This document shows positions 19,020 to 27,253 of a stretch of DNA of 64,000 nucleotides, piece by piece (position 1 is the stretch's first letter; each line of letters starts with the position of its first letter). The stretch comes from BRH-c54 sp965284565 (GTDB taxonomy: Bacteria; Bacteroidota; Bacteroidia; Flavobacteriales_E; Vicingaceae): the NCBI GenBank assembly GCA_965284565.1, contig OZ260100.1, positions 1 through 64,000 on the forward strand. Direction: 5' to 3'. The notes beneath the pieces were generated by a model that was given only the letters and a program-made list of their open reading frames with translations, was not told the DNA's origin and made no database searches. Position numbers and translations under genes: made by a program.

Positions 19020-20090
19020 ATGAAAAAACATATTGTATTTCTACTACATGGTGTTGGAAAACATACTGAAGGTTGGGCAAAAGATCCTATTATAAAAATA
19101 AAGGAAAAAATTGATACTATCTTAGCTGAAACAAATAAACAACCTCGATTTAAACTTGAGTTTAAAGAACTAACCTACGGTGATATTATTGATGCTAATA
19201 TGGCAACAATGATAGAGGGAACAGCAGAATGGGAACCACTTCACAATTTCTTAAGTACCGGATTAGCAGAAAGAAACAATACTAACCACGAACCAGATAA
19301 TAATAAAGAAAAGATTGCAAGCGGCTTAAGAGATTATGCACTAGATGTACCTACCTATATTTTAAATCCAGAGATTACTGATCTTGTTTTAATTCCACTA
19401 GTAAATAATGTAGTTGACACCATTAAAGAAAACCCTGGGGCTAAATTCTCATTTATCTGTCATAGTTTAGGAACTAAAGTAGGGTTCGATCTGATTCATC
19501 GTTTATATTCAGGTGGAAGTGATTTTAATGTGTTGCCATCAGGATTGCCCGAAGATGGGTCTCCTGAAATTCGATCATTCTATCAATTAGCAAGTATTCC
19601 TGAAGTGATGAATAAATTTGATGCACATGACCGTAATCCAAGCAACACCTTTATTAAGGTGTGTAAAATGTCAGATATGGGAGAACAATTTGGAGTGATA
19701 ACACATAGTTACCGTATCTTTGGTAATAAATTCGATCCTATAGTATGGATTGGATTATCTAAAAATATCTCGCCAACAGTATATACCTCTAAAATTCAAT
19801 TAGATTATATTGATAGAGCTTGGATGCACGATTTTGACCTTTATTTGGACCATCCTAAAGTGCATTTACCAATGGTAGAAGACCTTTGTAATGTTGTACT
19901 TGATTCTAATTTTAAACAAGAAAAAATAACAGCATATGATAATAGTGATAATAACTTAAACGATGAATATAATCATATATATAGTGAGTTGAAGGATATT
20001 GTAAATGAAAATTCAAATGGAATCAATCTTTATAAAATGATTAACGATATTAAAACTATTATTGAAAAATTAAAATTATTAGACTTATGA
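19020..20090 (+). CDS. Alpha/beta hydrolase (lipase/esterase-like)
   Basis: 356 residues from the ATG at 19020; the longer frame from 18984 was rejected because residue 1 here begins directly with the first beta strand. The oxyanion-type motif FLLHGVGKH lies at the N-terminus. The nucleophile elbow is CHSLG with Ser near residue 149, in place of the usual GHSLG. No signal peptide is visible, so it is cytoplasmic unless exported by another route. It is the first of three tightly spaced genes; its stop overlaps the next start by 4 bp. The substrate may be a lipid ester but is not determined. It lies near the toxin genes but lacks the DUF4157 module. Confidence 0.75.
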   Translation: MKKHIVFLLHGVGKHTEGWAKDPIIKIKEKIDTILAETNKQPRFKLEFKELTYGDIIDANMATMIEGTAEWEPLHNFLSTGLAERNNTNHEPDNNKEKIASGLRDYALDVPTYILNPEITDLVLIPLVNNVVDTIKENPGAKFSFICHSLGTKVGFDLIHRLYSGGSDFNVLPSGLPEDGSPEIRSFYQLASIPEVMNKFDAHDRNPSNTFIKVCKMSDMGEQFGVITHSYRIFGNKFDPIVWIGLSKNISPTVYTSKIQLDYIDRAWMHDFDLYLDHPKVHLPMVEDLCNVVLDSNFKQEKITAYDNSDNNLNDEYNHIYSELKDIVNENSNGINLYKMINDIKTIIEKLKLLDL

Positions 20091-21100
20091 GAAAATATAT
20101 TTTAACTTTTATTCTATGCTTAATTGTTACACTTGGACTCCAAGCCCAAGGAGGTAATCAGGTTTTCCTAAAATCGCTACACGATGACATCGTTAATAAT
20201 CTAAAAAAACAAAAAACAAAGGCAGATTCACTCGATTTTATATGGTATGCACAATTGATAAAACCTTTTACCTATGAGAACGAATTACCGGTTTTTTATT
20301 TTAAATATGATTCCTTAATGTTAAATAAGACAAATGATACTTTAATTAAGGAATGGGTAGCGTATAACAGAAGTAAAATTGCCATGTTAATTGAAAATGA
20401 TTCAGTAATCATTAGGACTGAAGTAGAATCAGAAATAAACTTACTTAATCATACCATGTTCAGTTCAACTGTAGGAAAAATGAGAACCTTAAAATGGCAT
20501 GAAGAATTTGCAATTTCGGCAAATACTATTGATAGTTTAATAAATACTAAAATTAAAGCAAATGCAATTGCATATTCAAAGTTTTTAGATGAGCTATATG
20601 AAAAATATGAGAATAAGTATTCGAATGGTTATCGACAAAGAAATCTGTATTCTTTTCTTGCCGATGGTTATATTTATAGAAGAAGAACCCATAGAATGAA
20701 TAAGCGATATAGCATTGAAAATGATAAATTTCGTGATCCATCAAGATTTGCTATAACTTTAATATCACCTCCTATATTAATGATGAGTACTAATTCATTT
20801 AAAGGCTCATATGAAAAAGGAAATGTACTTGGAGCAGTACAATTGATTGGAGCTGACTATTTTGTAGATAAAAAATTTAAACATTATATAGGACTCTCCT
20901 TTTTTCATGCTTCTCCAATTGATTCTGAATATGGTTTATGGGGTGGTTCTTACGCTGGAATTGAATTACACTGGAACAACAAAGTCAATATTGGAATAGG
21001 TAGAAGCTATAAAAAGATTGAATATGATGGAGGAGAAAAAATTTGGAGTACTAAATTATTCTTCTCTTATGCCTTATTCGACAAACTATTCAAAAAATAA
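20087..21100 (+). CDS. Exported protein of unknown function between two hydrolases
   Basis: 337 residues with a clear signal peptide (MRKYILTFILCLIVTLGLQA). The first half is helical and charged. The last 120 or so residues have alternating aromatic strands (HYIGLSFFHASP, GGSYAGIELHW, TKLFFSYALF) that could form part of an outer-membrane or periplasmic beta structure. I recognise no family. The start overlaps the preceding gene by 4 bp (ATGA), and an 11-bp gap separates it from the next gene. The three products likely act together. Confidence 0.7.
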   Translation: MRKYILTFILCLIVTLGLQAQGGNQVFLKSLHDDIVNNLKKQKTKADSLDFIWYAQLIKPFTYENELPVFYFKYDSLMLNKTNDTLIKEWVAYNRSKIAMLIENDSVIIRTEVESEINLLNHTMFSSTVGKMRTLKWHEEFAISANTIDSLINTKIKANAIAYSKFLDELYEKYENKYSNGYRQRNLYSFLADGYIYRRRTHRMNKRYSIENDKFRDPSRFAITLISPPILMMSTNSFKGSYEKGNVLGAVQLIGADYFVDKKFKHYIGLSFFHASPIDSEYGLWGGSYAGIELHWNNKVNIGIGRSYKKIEYDGGEKIWSTKLFFSYALFDKLFKK

Positions 21101-21111
21101 AATTGTAACAC

Positions 21112-22338
21112 ATGAAAGTTGGAATTTACATATCAGGCTTGGGGCAATCATTTGTTGATGAATCTGTAGAAAAATATGCCGAAAGATTAATGAATGAAAT
21201 TAGCTTTAATACCTCCGGCATTGATTATGAAATTAAAAAAGAAAAAATAAACTACACCAAAGAGAGATACAGCAACGTAATAAGCATCTGCGAAAAGAAC
21301 GAACAAGGCAAGATCATTTATAAGTTTTATGATTTTAGATACCACGAAATACTTACAGAAAAATTCAACAGCTATTCTCTGATTATAAAAAATCTTCGAT
21401 TGTTCTTTCTAGTTTTTACAAAGTTTCCTTTAATTATTAGCCGACTTTTTAAATCTAAGAGTTATAAAAGACCTGGTCAAACCTTTTATCTTTTCATGAT
21501 ATTTATGCTTATCGCTTGTGCTGTTTTATTAATGCTACCGGCAACCATAGGTCTTATTCTTAATTTAGCTGAATCCTCTATAATTGGAGATGCATTAGCG
21601 ACTATACAAGAAACTTTTCCCTTTTTAACAGATATTTCATTTATATCTAAAGCAGGAATTAAAAATTTTTCAAAAGGATTAATATCCCTCACTGCTTTAT
21701 TAGTGTTGTTTTTACCCAAAGCAAATATTTTAATTCCCAATTTAGCAACAGAATTTGTTTGTGCCAACGATTATATTCAACATGGCACTCAAAGACAGCT
21801 TTTACAAGGTAATCTTGATCTTTTAATAAACTACATTACTGAAAAGGAAACGGACTGTAAAATTCATATTCATGCCTATAGTTTCGGTAGTATTTTAGCC
21901 ATTGATTACATTCACCCTTTTGGTAATAAAGTATCAAAAGATGCTGATTTTTTCTGTGAAGCACTAATAACTATAGGTACTCCATTTGAATTTATTAAAT
22001 CTTATTATCCCCAATTTTATAATGACAGAAACACAGAATTAGGGAATAAAATTAGTTGGATAAATGTATATTCTATTGCTGATGCTCTTGGTACCAATTT
22101 TAGAAATGATTTAACCATTGGCAATGCACAATTTGGAGTTAGTAATAATTCAAGTAAGCCAACAAATATTAATTATGAAGTTGTTTCAGCTCATAAAGGT
22201 GGTATTATTGATTTCTTTACCTTATATAATGTTAAGGTTCATGGAATGTATTGGGATGCTAAAACCGAAGGACAAAGCTGTTTAAGACTTGTGAATGAGG
22301 AAATGATAAACCAAAAATTAATTCTTCTGCATCAATAA
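21112..22338 (+). CDS. Membrane-spanning alpha/beta hydrolase-like protein
   Basis: 408 residues. It starts with the strand MKVGIYISGLGQSF, then has two or three hydrophobic segments (about residues 92-110, 123-150 and 185-210) that should cross a membrane. A nucleophile elbow HAYSFGS follows with Ser near residue 257. The C-terminal half keeps the alpha/beta hydrolase pattern (ALITIGTPFEF, then a late His in VSAHKGG). The interrupted fold, with membrane helices inserted before the catalytic serine, is unusual. No signal peptide is visible. Possible roles are a membrane lipase or a partner of the soluble hydrolase at 19020. Confidence 0.7.
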   Translation: MKVGIYISGLGQSFVDESVEKYAERLMNEISFNTSGIDYEIKKEKINYTKERYSNVISICEKNEQGKIIYKFYDFRYHEILTEKFNSYSLIIKNLRLFFLVFTKFPLIISRLFKSKSYKRPGQTFYLFMIFMLIACAVLLMLPATIGLILNLAESSIIGDALATIQETFPFLTDISFISKAGIKNFSKGLISLTALLVLFLPKANILIPNLATEFVCANDYIQHGTQRQLLQGNLDLLINYITEKETDCKIHIHAYSFGSILAIDYIHPFGNKVSKDADFFCEALITIGTPFEFIKSYYPQFYNDRNTELGNKISWINVYSIADALGTNFRNDLTIGNAQFGVSNNSSKPTNINYEVVSAHKGGIIDFFTLYNVKVHGMYWDAKTEGQSCLRLVNEEMINQKLILLHQ

Positions 22339-22346
22339 CAACAATA

Positions 22347-22384
22347 CCTTACAAAGAATTTTAGCTGATAAAAAGTAACTCTAC
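22347..22384. repeat. 38-bp dispersed repeat, copy 1
   Basis: This stretch matches 54745-54782 in 36 of 38 positions and includes the core TTTTAGCTGATAAAAAG. It lies in the 196-bp gap between the hydrolase operon and the first toxin gene. The rest of that gap is AT-rich with a possible TACCTTAG -7-like box at 22523-22530 just before the ATG at 22535. Nature of the repeat unknown. Confidence 0.6.
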
Positions 22385-22534
22385 CCTTTCTTATTCAAGA
22401 AAACAATAAAAATATTGGACTATATGCGTGTTTATTTCGATAATATAAATGTAAACAATAACATACAAGCAAAATAAACTAATAAATTTAGAGTAAAAAA
22501 TTGTATTTTAAATAAATATATATACCTTAGCATT

Positions 22535-25500
22535 ATGTTAAATTGTGTGGAACTTATGTCTGTTCCCTCAGATAAATTAAAGCTAATGATCCAATCATAC
22601 AGTACTCCTAAAAAAAAACATCCGCATATTTTCTCCACCCCAAACAATGTTTCTAAAAATAAACAATCTGTCCAATTTAAGGACAATCGTCCTGACGCTA
22701 CAACACAATTAAAGGTACAGCAAATAGCCAACCAGCCTATTCAACGACAAGAGAATAAAACCGGTATGCCCGATAATTTAAAATCAGGCATAGAAAACTT
22801 ATCGGGAATGGATATGAGCGATGTTAAGGTTCACTACAATTCTTCCCTACCCGCCCAACTACAGGCTCATGCTTTTGCACAAAGTAACCAAATTCATATT
22901 GCATCAGGGCAAGAGAGACATTTACCACACGAAGCTTGGCACGTGGTACAACAAAAACAAGGGAGGGTTACACCTACCAAACAGCTTAAAGGTAAAATAA
23001 ATATTAATGATGATGCAGGGTTGGAAAAAGAGGCTGATATGATGGGGGCTAAGGCTTTTCAATTTACACTGAAAAAATCTAACAACAACACTATCCAGAA
23101 AAAGAGCATTTCAACATTACCTAAATCCACGAACACAAATATTATTCAACGTAACCTAAACACGCATGTTTTAGCCGGAAACGAATCAGGTATGTTAGGG
23201 AATTTATTTGGAACTAGTACATTCTCTGATATCCATAAAGCACTTGATGAGTACCAATCTATAACTAGCTCCCAAACTCAGAAAAAAGAAGCATTATCTA
23301 AAATGAAATCTCTTGGAAACAAGTGGTTATCAGACAACAGCAAAAAAACAGATGGAAACTCAGCAACTAAAAGAACAAGCCTCAAACAACTTCTATCTTT
23401 AGTTGAAGATGAATTATCTAGAATAAATGACAATTCATTGTTACAAAAAAAGTCTATAACTTTTGAGAAAAATCTTGGGTTATACACTTTCAATGAGAAT
23501 AGATCTAAAGCAGCTGCAACAGGAGCAATCAATAAAATGAAACAAGTAATGGGCGTTCAAGCAGACAGAACAATTGCTGGACAGGTATTTGGTGGAGATT
23601 CTACGAAGTATGCGGGAGTTGTAGGTAGAGATGTTGATACTGTAATGGATGCCATTGATAATGGGAATTTAAGAGAAAAAATGACTGGTTTTTATAATGC
23701 TGCGTTAGGCCCTTTTAAAAATATGTTAGATGATCATATTAAATTAAAAGGAGCAATGCATGGTAATAACTGGACAACTTCTAAAGCAGCGTTAGCAACA
23801 AAAGGTATTAATGCTACTGGCCAAAATGCAATAGAAGATCGTAAAAATCAAATTGAATCTTATGACAATACTGGCTCTACAGATATTATTTATAATGCAG
23901 CAAAGGCAACGGGGAAAATTGACAAATACAAGGATGTGTATATGGCTCCTCTGGATCCAATTTATAGGGATGGAGATGATGCTTTAAAACAAGGTCAAAG
24001 AGGTGTTGTTGCTTCTGAAGGTAGAATGGATGCCATGGATGCTGCATTAAAGTCTCCAGGTAATTATCACTTCAATTGGGATTTATTCCATTACACTATC
24101 GCAGATCTACATGGTTCAGCTAGTGGAATATTTGATAAGACTAGTACTTTTAAAACTGTACAAACAGAGCTAGGAACATTTTTAGCAGCCAGTGATCAAT
24201 CAAATGAAAAAATTATTTCATACAATAAACTTAAATCATCTACAGCTAAATGGTTAAAGGATAACGATTCAAAAACAGATCCTAATTCTGTTACCAAAAA
24301 AACTAGTTTACAACATCTAGAAAGAGAATTAAAAAAAATATATGGATCTAGCGATAGAACAGATGCAAATTTGACTAACGGAACGTATAGTGCCCATCTC
24401 AGTAATCGTGAAAAAACCTTTATTGCTTCTCAACGAACCGATTTAAGTAAACAAGATGATAGCCTTATAGCTCAAGGAAGAAGACTCTTTGGATTAGATA
24501 CCCCAAATGTTTATGATCCAAGTAAAAAACTTCCATGGGAAGAAGGGGGTACCCGTTTTGCTCCTAATCCGGATAATGCTTGGGTAAATAAAGCAATTCA
24601 TGAATTAAAAATGCCTGTTGTAGCTGGACCATCTGGAACAACGGATAGAATGTTGAGAGCTCTTAATTTTTTAGGTAATCCAGTACCACCCGTAAACTTC
24701 CGTTTATCTCTTTTAGGTTGGATGCTTACTAGTAATGATCATAGCTTTCATGAAATTATGGCTGTGTCCAAATCATTTGGACTACCTTATGACGAAGGGG
24801 CTTATGCATACCATTATATTCTTCCACTTACTATACCCGATTTAAGACAGCATGTGTGTGAAAATAGAATGTTTCCTGATGAACTTGTTTATTATTCACA
24901 TTTAAATGACTTTATTTTAATGCAAGATTCTATTGATCAACCATTAGGGGAGTCTTTTGATCCAAAATCAAAATTTGCTACTCTAGGAGGAGGTTTAAAT
25001 CAACAAATGAGTCCTGCCTCTTCTGCCTCAATAGCTTTATATACTACTGCTTCTTACCTTATTCAAAATCCTGCAAAACAAAATTCTGAAATGGTAGCAG
25101 GAATAAAAATTGGTTCTCATATAAAAAACAAACCTGAGTTAGCTACCTTAAAAGGGAAACAAGATGCAAATCCTGATCAGTTTTCTATTGCTAAGCTAAT
25201 TACTGAAGGCAAAACACATAATGCCGCTTTAGAAAATGCATTAAAAGATTTACCCGACACGGCTCACAATCCAGTTTATAGAGGTCAGAACGATGGTATC
25301 CTATCAAGCTATAAAGTCGGTCAAACCATTAGTTATAATAAATTTGTTAGCACCTCTCTACAAAAAAATGTTGCCAATGACTTTATGGATCCCCCAACCA
25401 AAACCAACACTCCTGTTCTCTTTCAAATTAATGCCACCAAAGGGAAAGATATTAGACCTTTTTCTAAATACAACGAAGGTGAAATTTTATTAATGCCTGG

Positions 25501-25594
25501 TTCTCAATTGCATATAACAGCAGTTACTCCAAATCAACCAGCAGGAGGTGGAATTAACGTAGTACATACTAAAATTGATGCCACACAAACCTAA
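22535..25594 (+). CDS. eCIS toxin: DUF4157 plus C-terminal ADP-ribosyltransferase
   Basis: 1019 residues. Residues 40-75 are a leader (QFKDNRPDATTQLKVQQ) shared with the next two proteins. Residues 77-155 form a DUF4157 domain with a zinc-protease HEAWH motif at 132-136; DUF4157 is an established marker of eCIS cargo. A 50-residue unit occurs twice (about 237-296 and 556-600). A GPSGTT motif (698-703) and DHSFHE (735-740) mark a domain I cannot name. The C-terminus has the three landmarks of arginine-type ADP-ribosyltransferases: Arg916 in VYRGQ, S-T-S at 939-941, and the E-x-E pair Glu981/Glu983 in NEGEILL. The target is probably a host protein (inference). It is loaded, by inference, into the particle encoded at 28344-51297. 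Confidence 0.85.
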   Translation: MLNCVELMSVPSDKLKLMIQSYSTPKKKHPHIFSTPNNVSKNKQSVQFKDNRPDATTQLKVQQIANQPIQRQENKTGMPDNLKSGIENLSGMDMSDVKVHYNSSLPAQLQAHAFAQSNQIHIASGQERHLPHEAWHVVQQKQGRVTPTKQLKGKININDDAGLEKEADMMGAKAFQFTLKKSNNNTIQKKSISTLPKSTNTNIIQRNLNTHVLAGNESGMLGNLFGTSTFSDIHKALDEYQSITSSQTQKKEALSKMKSLGNKWLSDNSKKTDGNSATKRTSLKQLLSLVEDELSRINDNSLLQKKSITFEKNLGLYTFNENRSKAAATGAINKMKQVMGVQADRTIAGQVFGGDSTKYAGVVGRDVDTVMDAIDNGNLREKMTGFYNAALGPFKNMLDDHIKLKGAMHGNNWTTSKAALATKGINATGQNAIEDRKNQIESYDNTGSTDIIYNAAKATGKIDKYKDVYMAPLDPIYRDGDDALKQGQRGVVASEGRMDAMDAALKSPGNYHFNWDLFHYTIADLHGSASGIFDKTSTFKTVQTELGTFLAASDQSNEKIISYNKLKSSTAKWLKDNDSKTDPNSVTKKTSLQHLERELKKIYGSSDRTDANLTNGTYSAHLSNREKTFIASQRTDLSKQDDSLIAQGRRLFGLDTPNVYDPSKKLPWEEGGTRFAPNPDNAWVNKAIHELKMPVVAGPSGTTDRMLRALNFLGNPVPPVNFRLSLLGWMLTSNDHSFHEIMAVSKSFGLPYDEGAYAYHYILPLTIPDLRQHVCENRMFPDELVYYSHLNDFILMQDSIDQPLGESFDPKSKFATLGGGLNQQMSPASSASIALYTTASYLIQNPAKQNSEMVAGIKIGSHIKNKPELATLKGKQDANPDQFSIAKLITEGKTHNAALENALKDLPDTAHNPVYRGQNDGILSSYKVGQTISYNKFVSTSLQKNVANDFMDPPTKTNTPVLFQINATKGKDIRPFSKYNEGEILLMPGSQLHITAVTPNQPAGGGINVVHTKIDATQT

Positions 25595-25604
25595 TTTATT
25601 TTTC

Positions 25605-27230
25605 ATGAAATTAAATTCCTCAAAAACAGGTTTAAAACATGCCTCACAACAAAAGGGTCATAATCAATCCATTCAATTCAAGGATAATCGATCAGAATCG
25701 CATATTCAGATGAAAATGCAACAAATAGCTAACCCAGTTGTTCAAAAGAAAGCCAACAAAACCGGTATGCCCAACAACTTAAAATCGGGTATTGAGAATT
25801 TATCGGGATTGGATATGAGCGATGTAAAGGTACATTACAATTCCAATAAACCGGCCCAATTACAAGCCCATGCTTATGCTCAAGGTAACCAGATACATAT
25901 TGCATCTGGACAAGAGAGACATTTACCCCATGAAGCTTGGCATGTGGTACAACAAAAACAAGGAAGAGTTACTCCTACCAAACAACTAAAAGGAAAAGTA
26001 AACATTAATGATGATAGTAGGTTAGAAAAAGAAGCAGATGTGATGGGGGCTAAGGCTTTAAAGACAGGGGTTATGACCCAACGCAAATTAAATTCATTAC
26101 ATACTGATAATCAAGTCGTACAAAGAGCAACAAGCATACACTATTTTCCTGGAAGATTCAATTATATGGATTTAGTTGACGGACCAAGTGAGGAAATAGT
26201 TGGTAAAGAAATGCGAGCAACTATAGACCCTAATGACCCTATTATGGGATCTGAACCTGGAAAAGGAGTTCAGTTTGGAATTATGTCATCGCTAAATGCC
26301 ATTGGATACAAACGAATGATACGAGGTCATTTGATGAATGGTCAAATGGGAGGATTAGGTATTGCTGCAAATCTCTTTCCCATTACTGCACAAGCTAACT
26401 CGAAACATAAAAGTTATGTTGAGAATTATGTAAAAGGTCAATTACATGAAGAAAATAAAAAACCAAAACATCTTCGGGAAGATATTGATTATCGAGTAAA
26501 AGTAATTAATCAAGGGGGAGCCGCGGCTCATGGATGGGACACTATTAATGTCGATTTTCAATGCATTGCCTCAACATCAGGAGGGGGATGGACTCATGCA
26601 ATTAATATTTCATCTCGGCCCGCTAAAAATAGTAAGAACCAAGGAGGAGAAGGAGGTCCTGCCATAAAACCTGCTATTGCGGGAACAACTAATGGGAATC
26701 CACCGAGTCCATGGGGACAAGCAGGAGATGGATATAACGAACATAATTTTGATCATAGAGAATCTGTAAAAAAATCACTGTTTACCTGGGGAGAACATAA
26801 TATTAGCCCTAATCCAAAGCTATTTGCAAAAGGACTTCATTTTCATGAGGGAGAGATAGAGTCAGAAAAACTAGAGGCCTATGAACTTTATTGGAAGTTA
26901 GAAACACTTGTAAATCAAGTTAAATTTAAAGGTAAGCCATTAAACGAATCTGTAATTGAAACAATGGCAACAGCTAATTTACCGAATTTTATTAAATGGC
27001 TTAAAGAGGAAATAAAATACAGAGAAAAGATATCAAATAACCTAATACTTAAAGCACAAGCCTATGCAAAAGACAACCCAAAACAGACAGAAGCTACTAT
27101 TGCCAGTGCAGGGTTAGCTGGATTAATAGGAACATGGGCGTTTTGGGGAACCGCTTGGGCATGGCCTGGAGGAATTATTTTAGGAGCTAGTGCTATTGCT
27201 GCAACATTACACCACAAAGGATATATTTAA
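25605..27230 (+). CDS. eCIS toxin: DUF4157 plus probable DNA/RNA nuclease
   Basis: 541 residues from the ATG at 25605, 10 bp after the previous stop; an upstream in-frame ATG at 25575 would overlap that gene. The leader (QFKDNRSESHIQMKMQQ) and DUF4157 domain (HEAWH at 109-113) match its neighbours. The C-terminal part has RGHLMN (240-245) followed by GGLG and NLFPITAQAN (256-265) and a His shortly after. This arrangement resembles beta-beta-alpha metal nucleases (DNA/RNA non-specific endonuclease type), with RGH in place of DRGH. The last 45 residues are hydrophobic and rich in Gly, Ala and Trp, perhaps for membrane passage. No immunity gene is seen next to it. The nuclease call is from motif only. 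Confidence 0.72.
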   Translation: MKLNSSKTGLKHASQQKGHNQSIQFKDNRSESHIQMKMQQIANPVVQKKANKTGMPNNLKSGIENLSGLDMSDVKVHYNSNKPAQLQAHAYAQGNQIHIASGQERHLPHEAWHVVQQKQGRVTPTKQLKGKVNINDDSRLEKEADVMGAKALKTGVMTQRKLNSLHTDNQVVQRATSIHYFPGRFNYMDLVDGPSEEIVGKEMRATIDPNDPIMGSEPGKGVQFGIMSSLNAIGYKRMIRGHLMNGQMGGLGIAANLFPITAQANSKHKSYVENYVKGQLHEENKKPKHLREDIDYRVKVINQGGAAAHGWDTINVDFQCIASTSGGGWTHAINISSRPAKNSKNQGGEGGPAIKPAIAGTTNGNPPSPWGQAGDGYNEHNFDHRESVKKSLFTWGEHNISPNPKLFAKGLHFHEGEIESEKLEAYELYWKLETLVNQVKFKGKPLNESVIETMATANLPNFIKWLKEEIKYREKISNNLILKAQAYAKDNPKQTEATIASAGLAGLIGTWAFWGTAWAWPGGIILGASAIAATLHHKGYI

Positions 27231-27253
27231 TAATTCAAAGTAAATTTATACTA

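Noticed and set aside
22432..22731. 99-codon minus-strand frame across the toxin 1 start
   Set aside because: Antisense to the toxin leader and its promoter region; hydrophobic only because of AT-rich complement.
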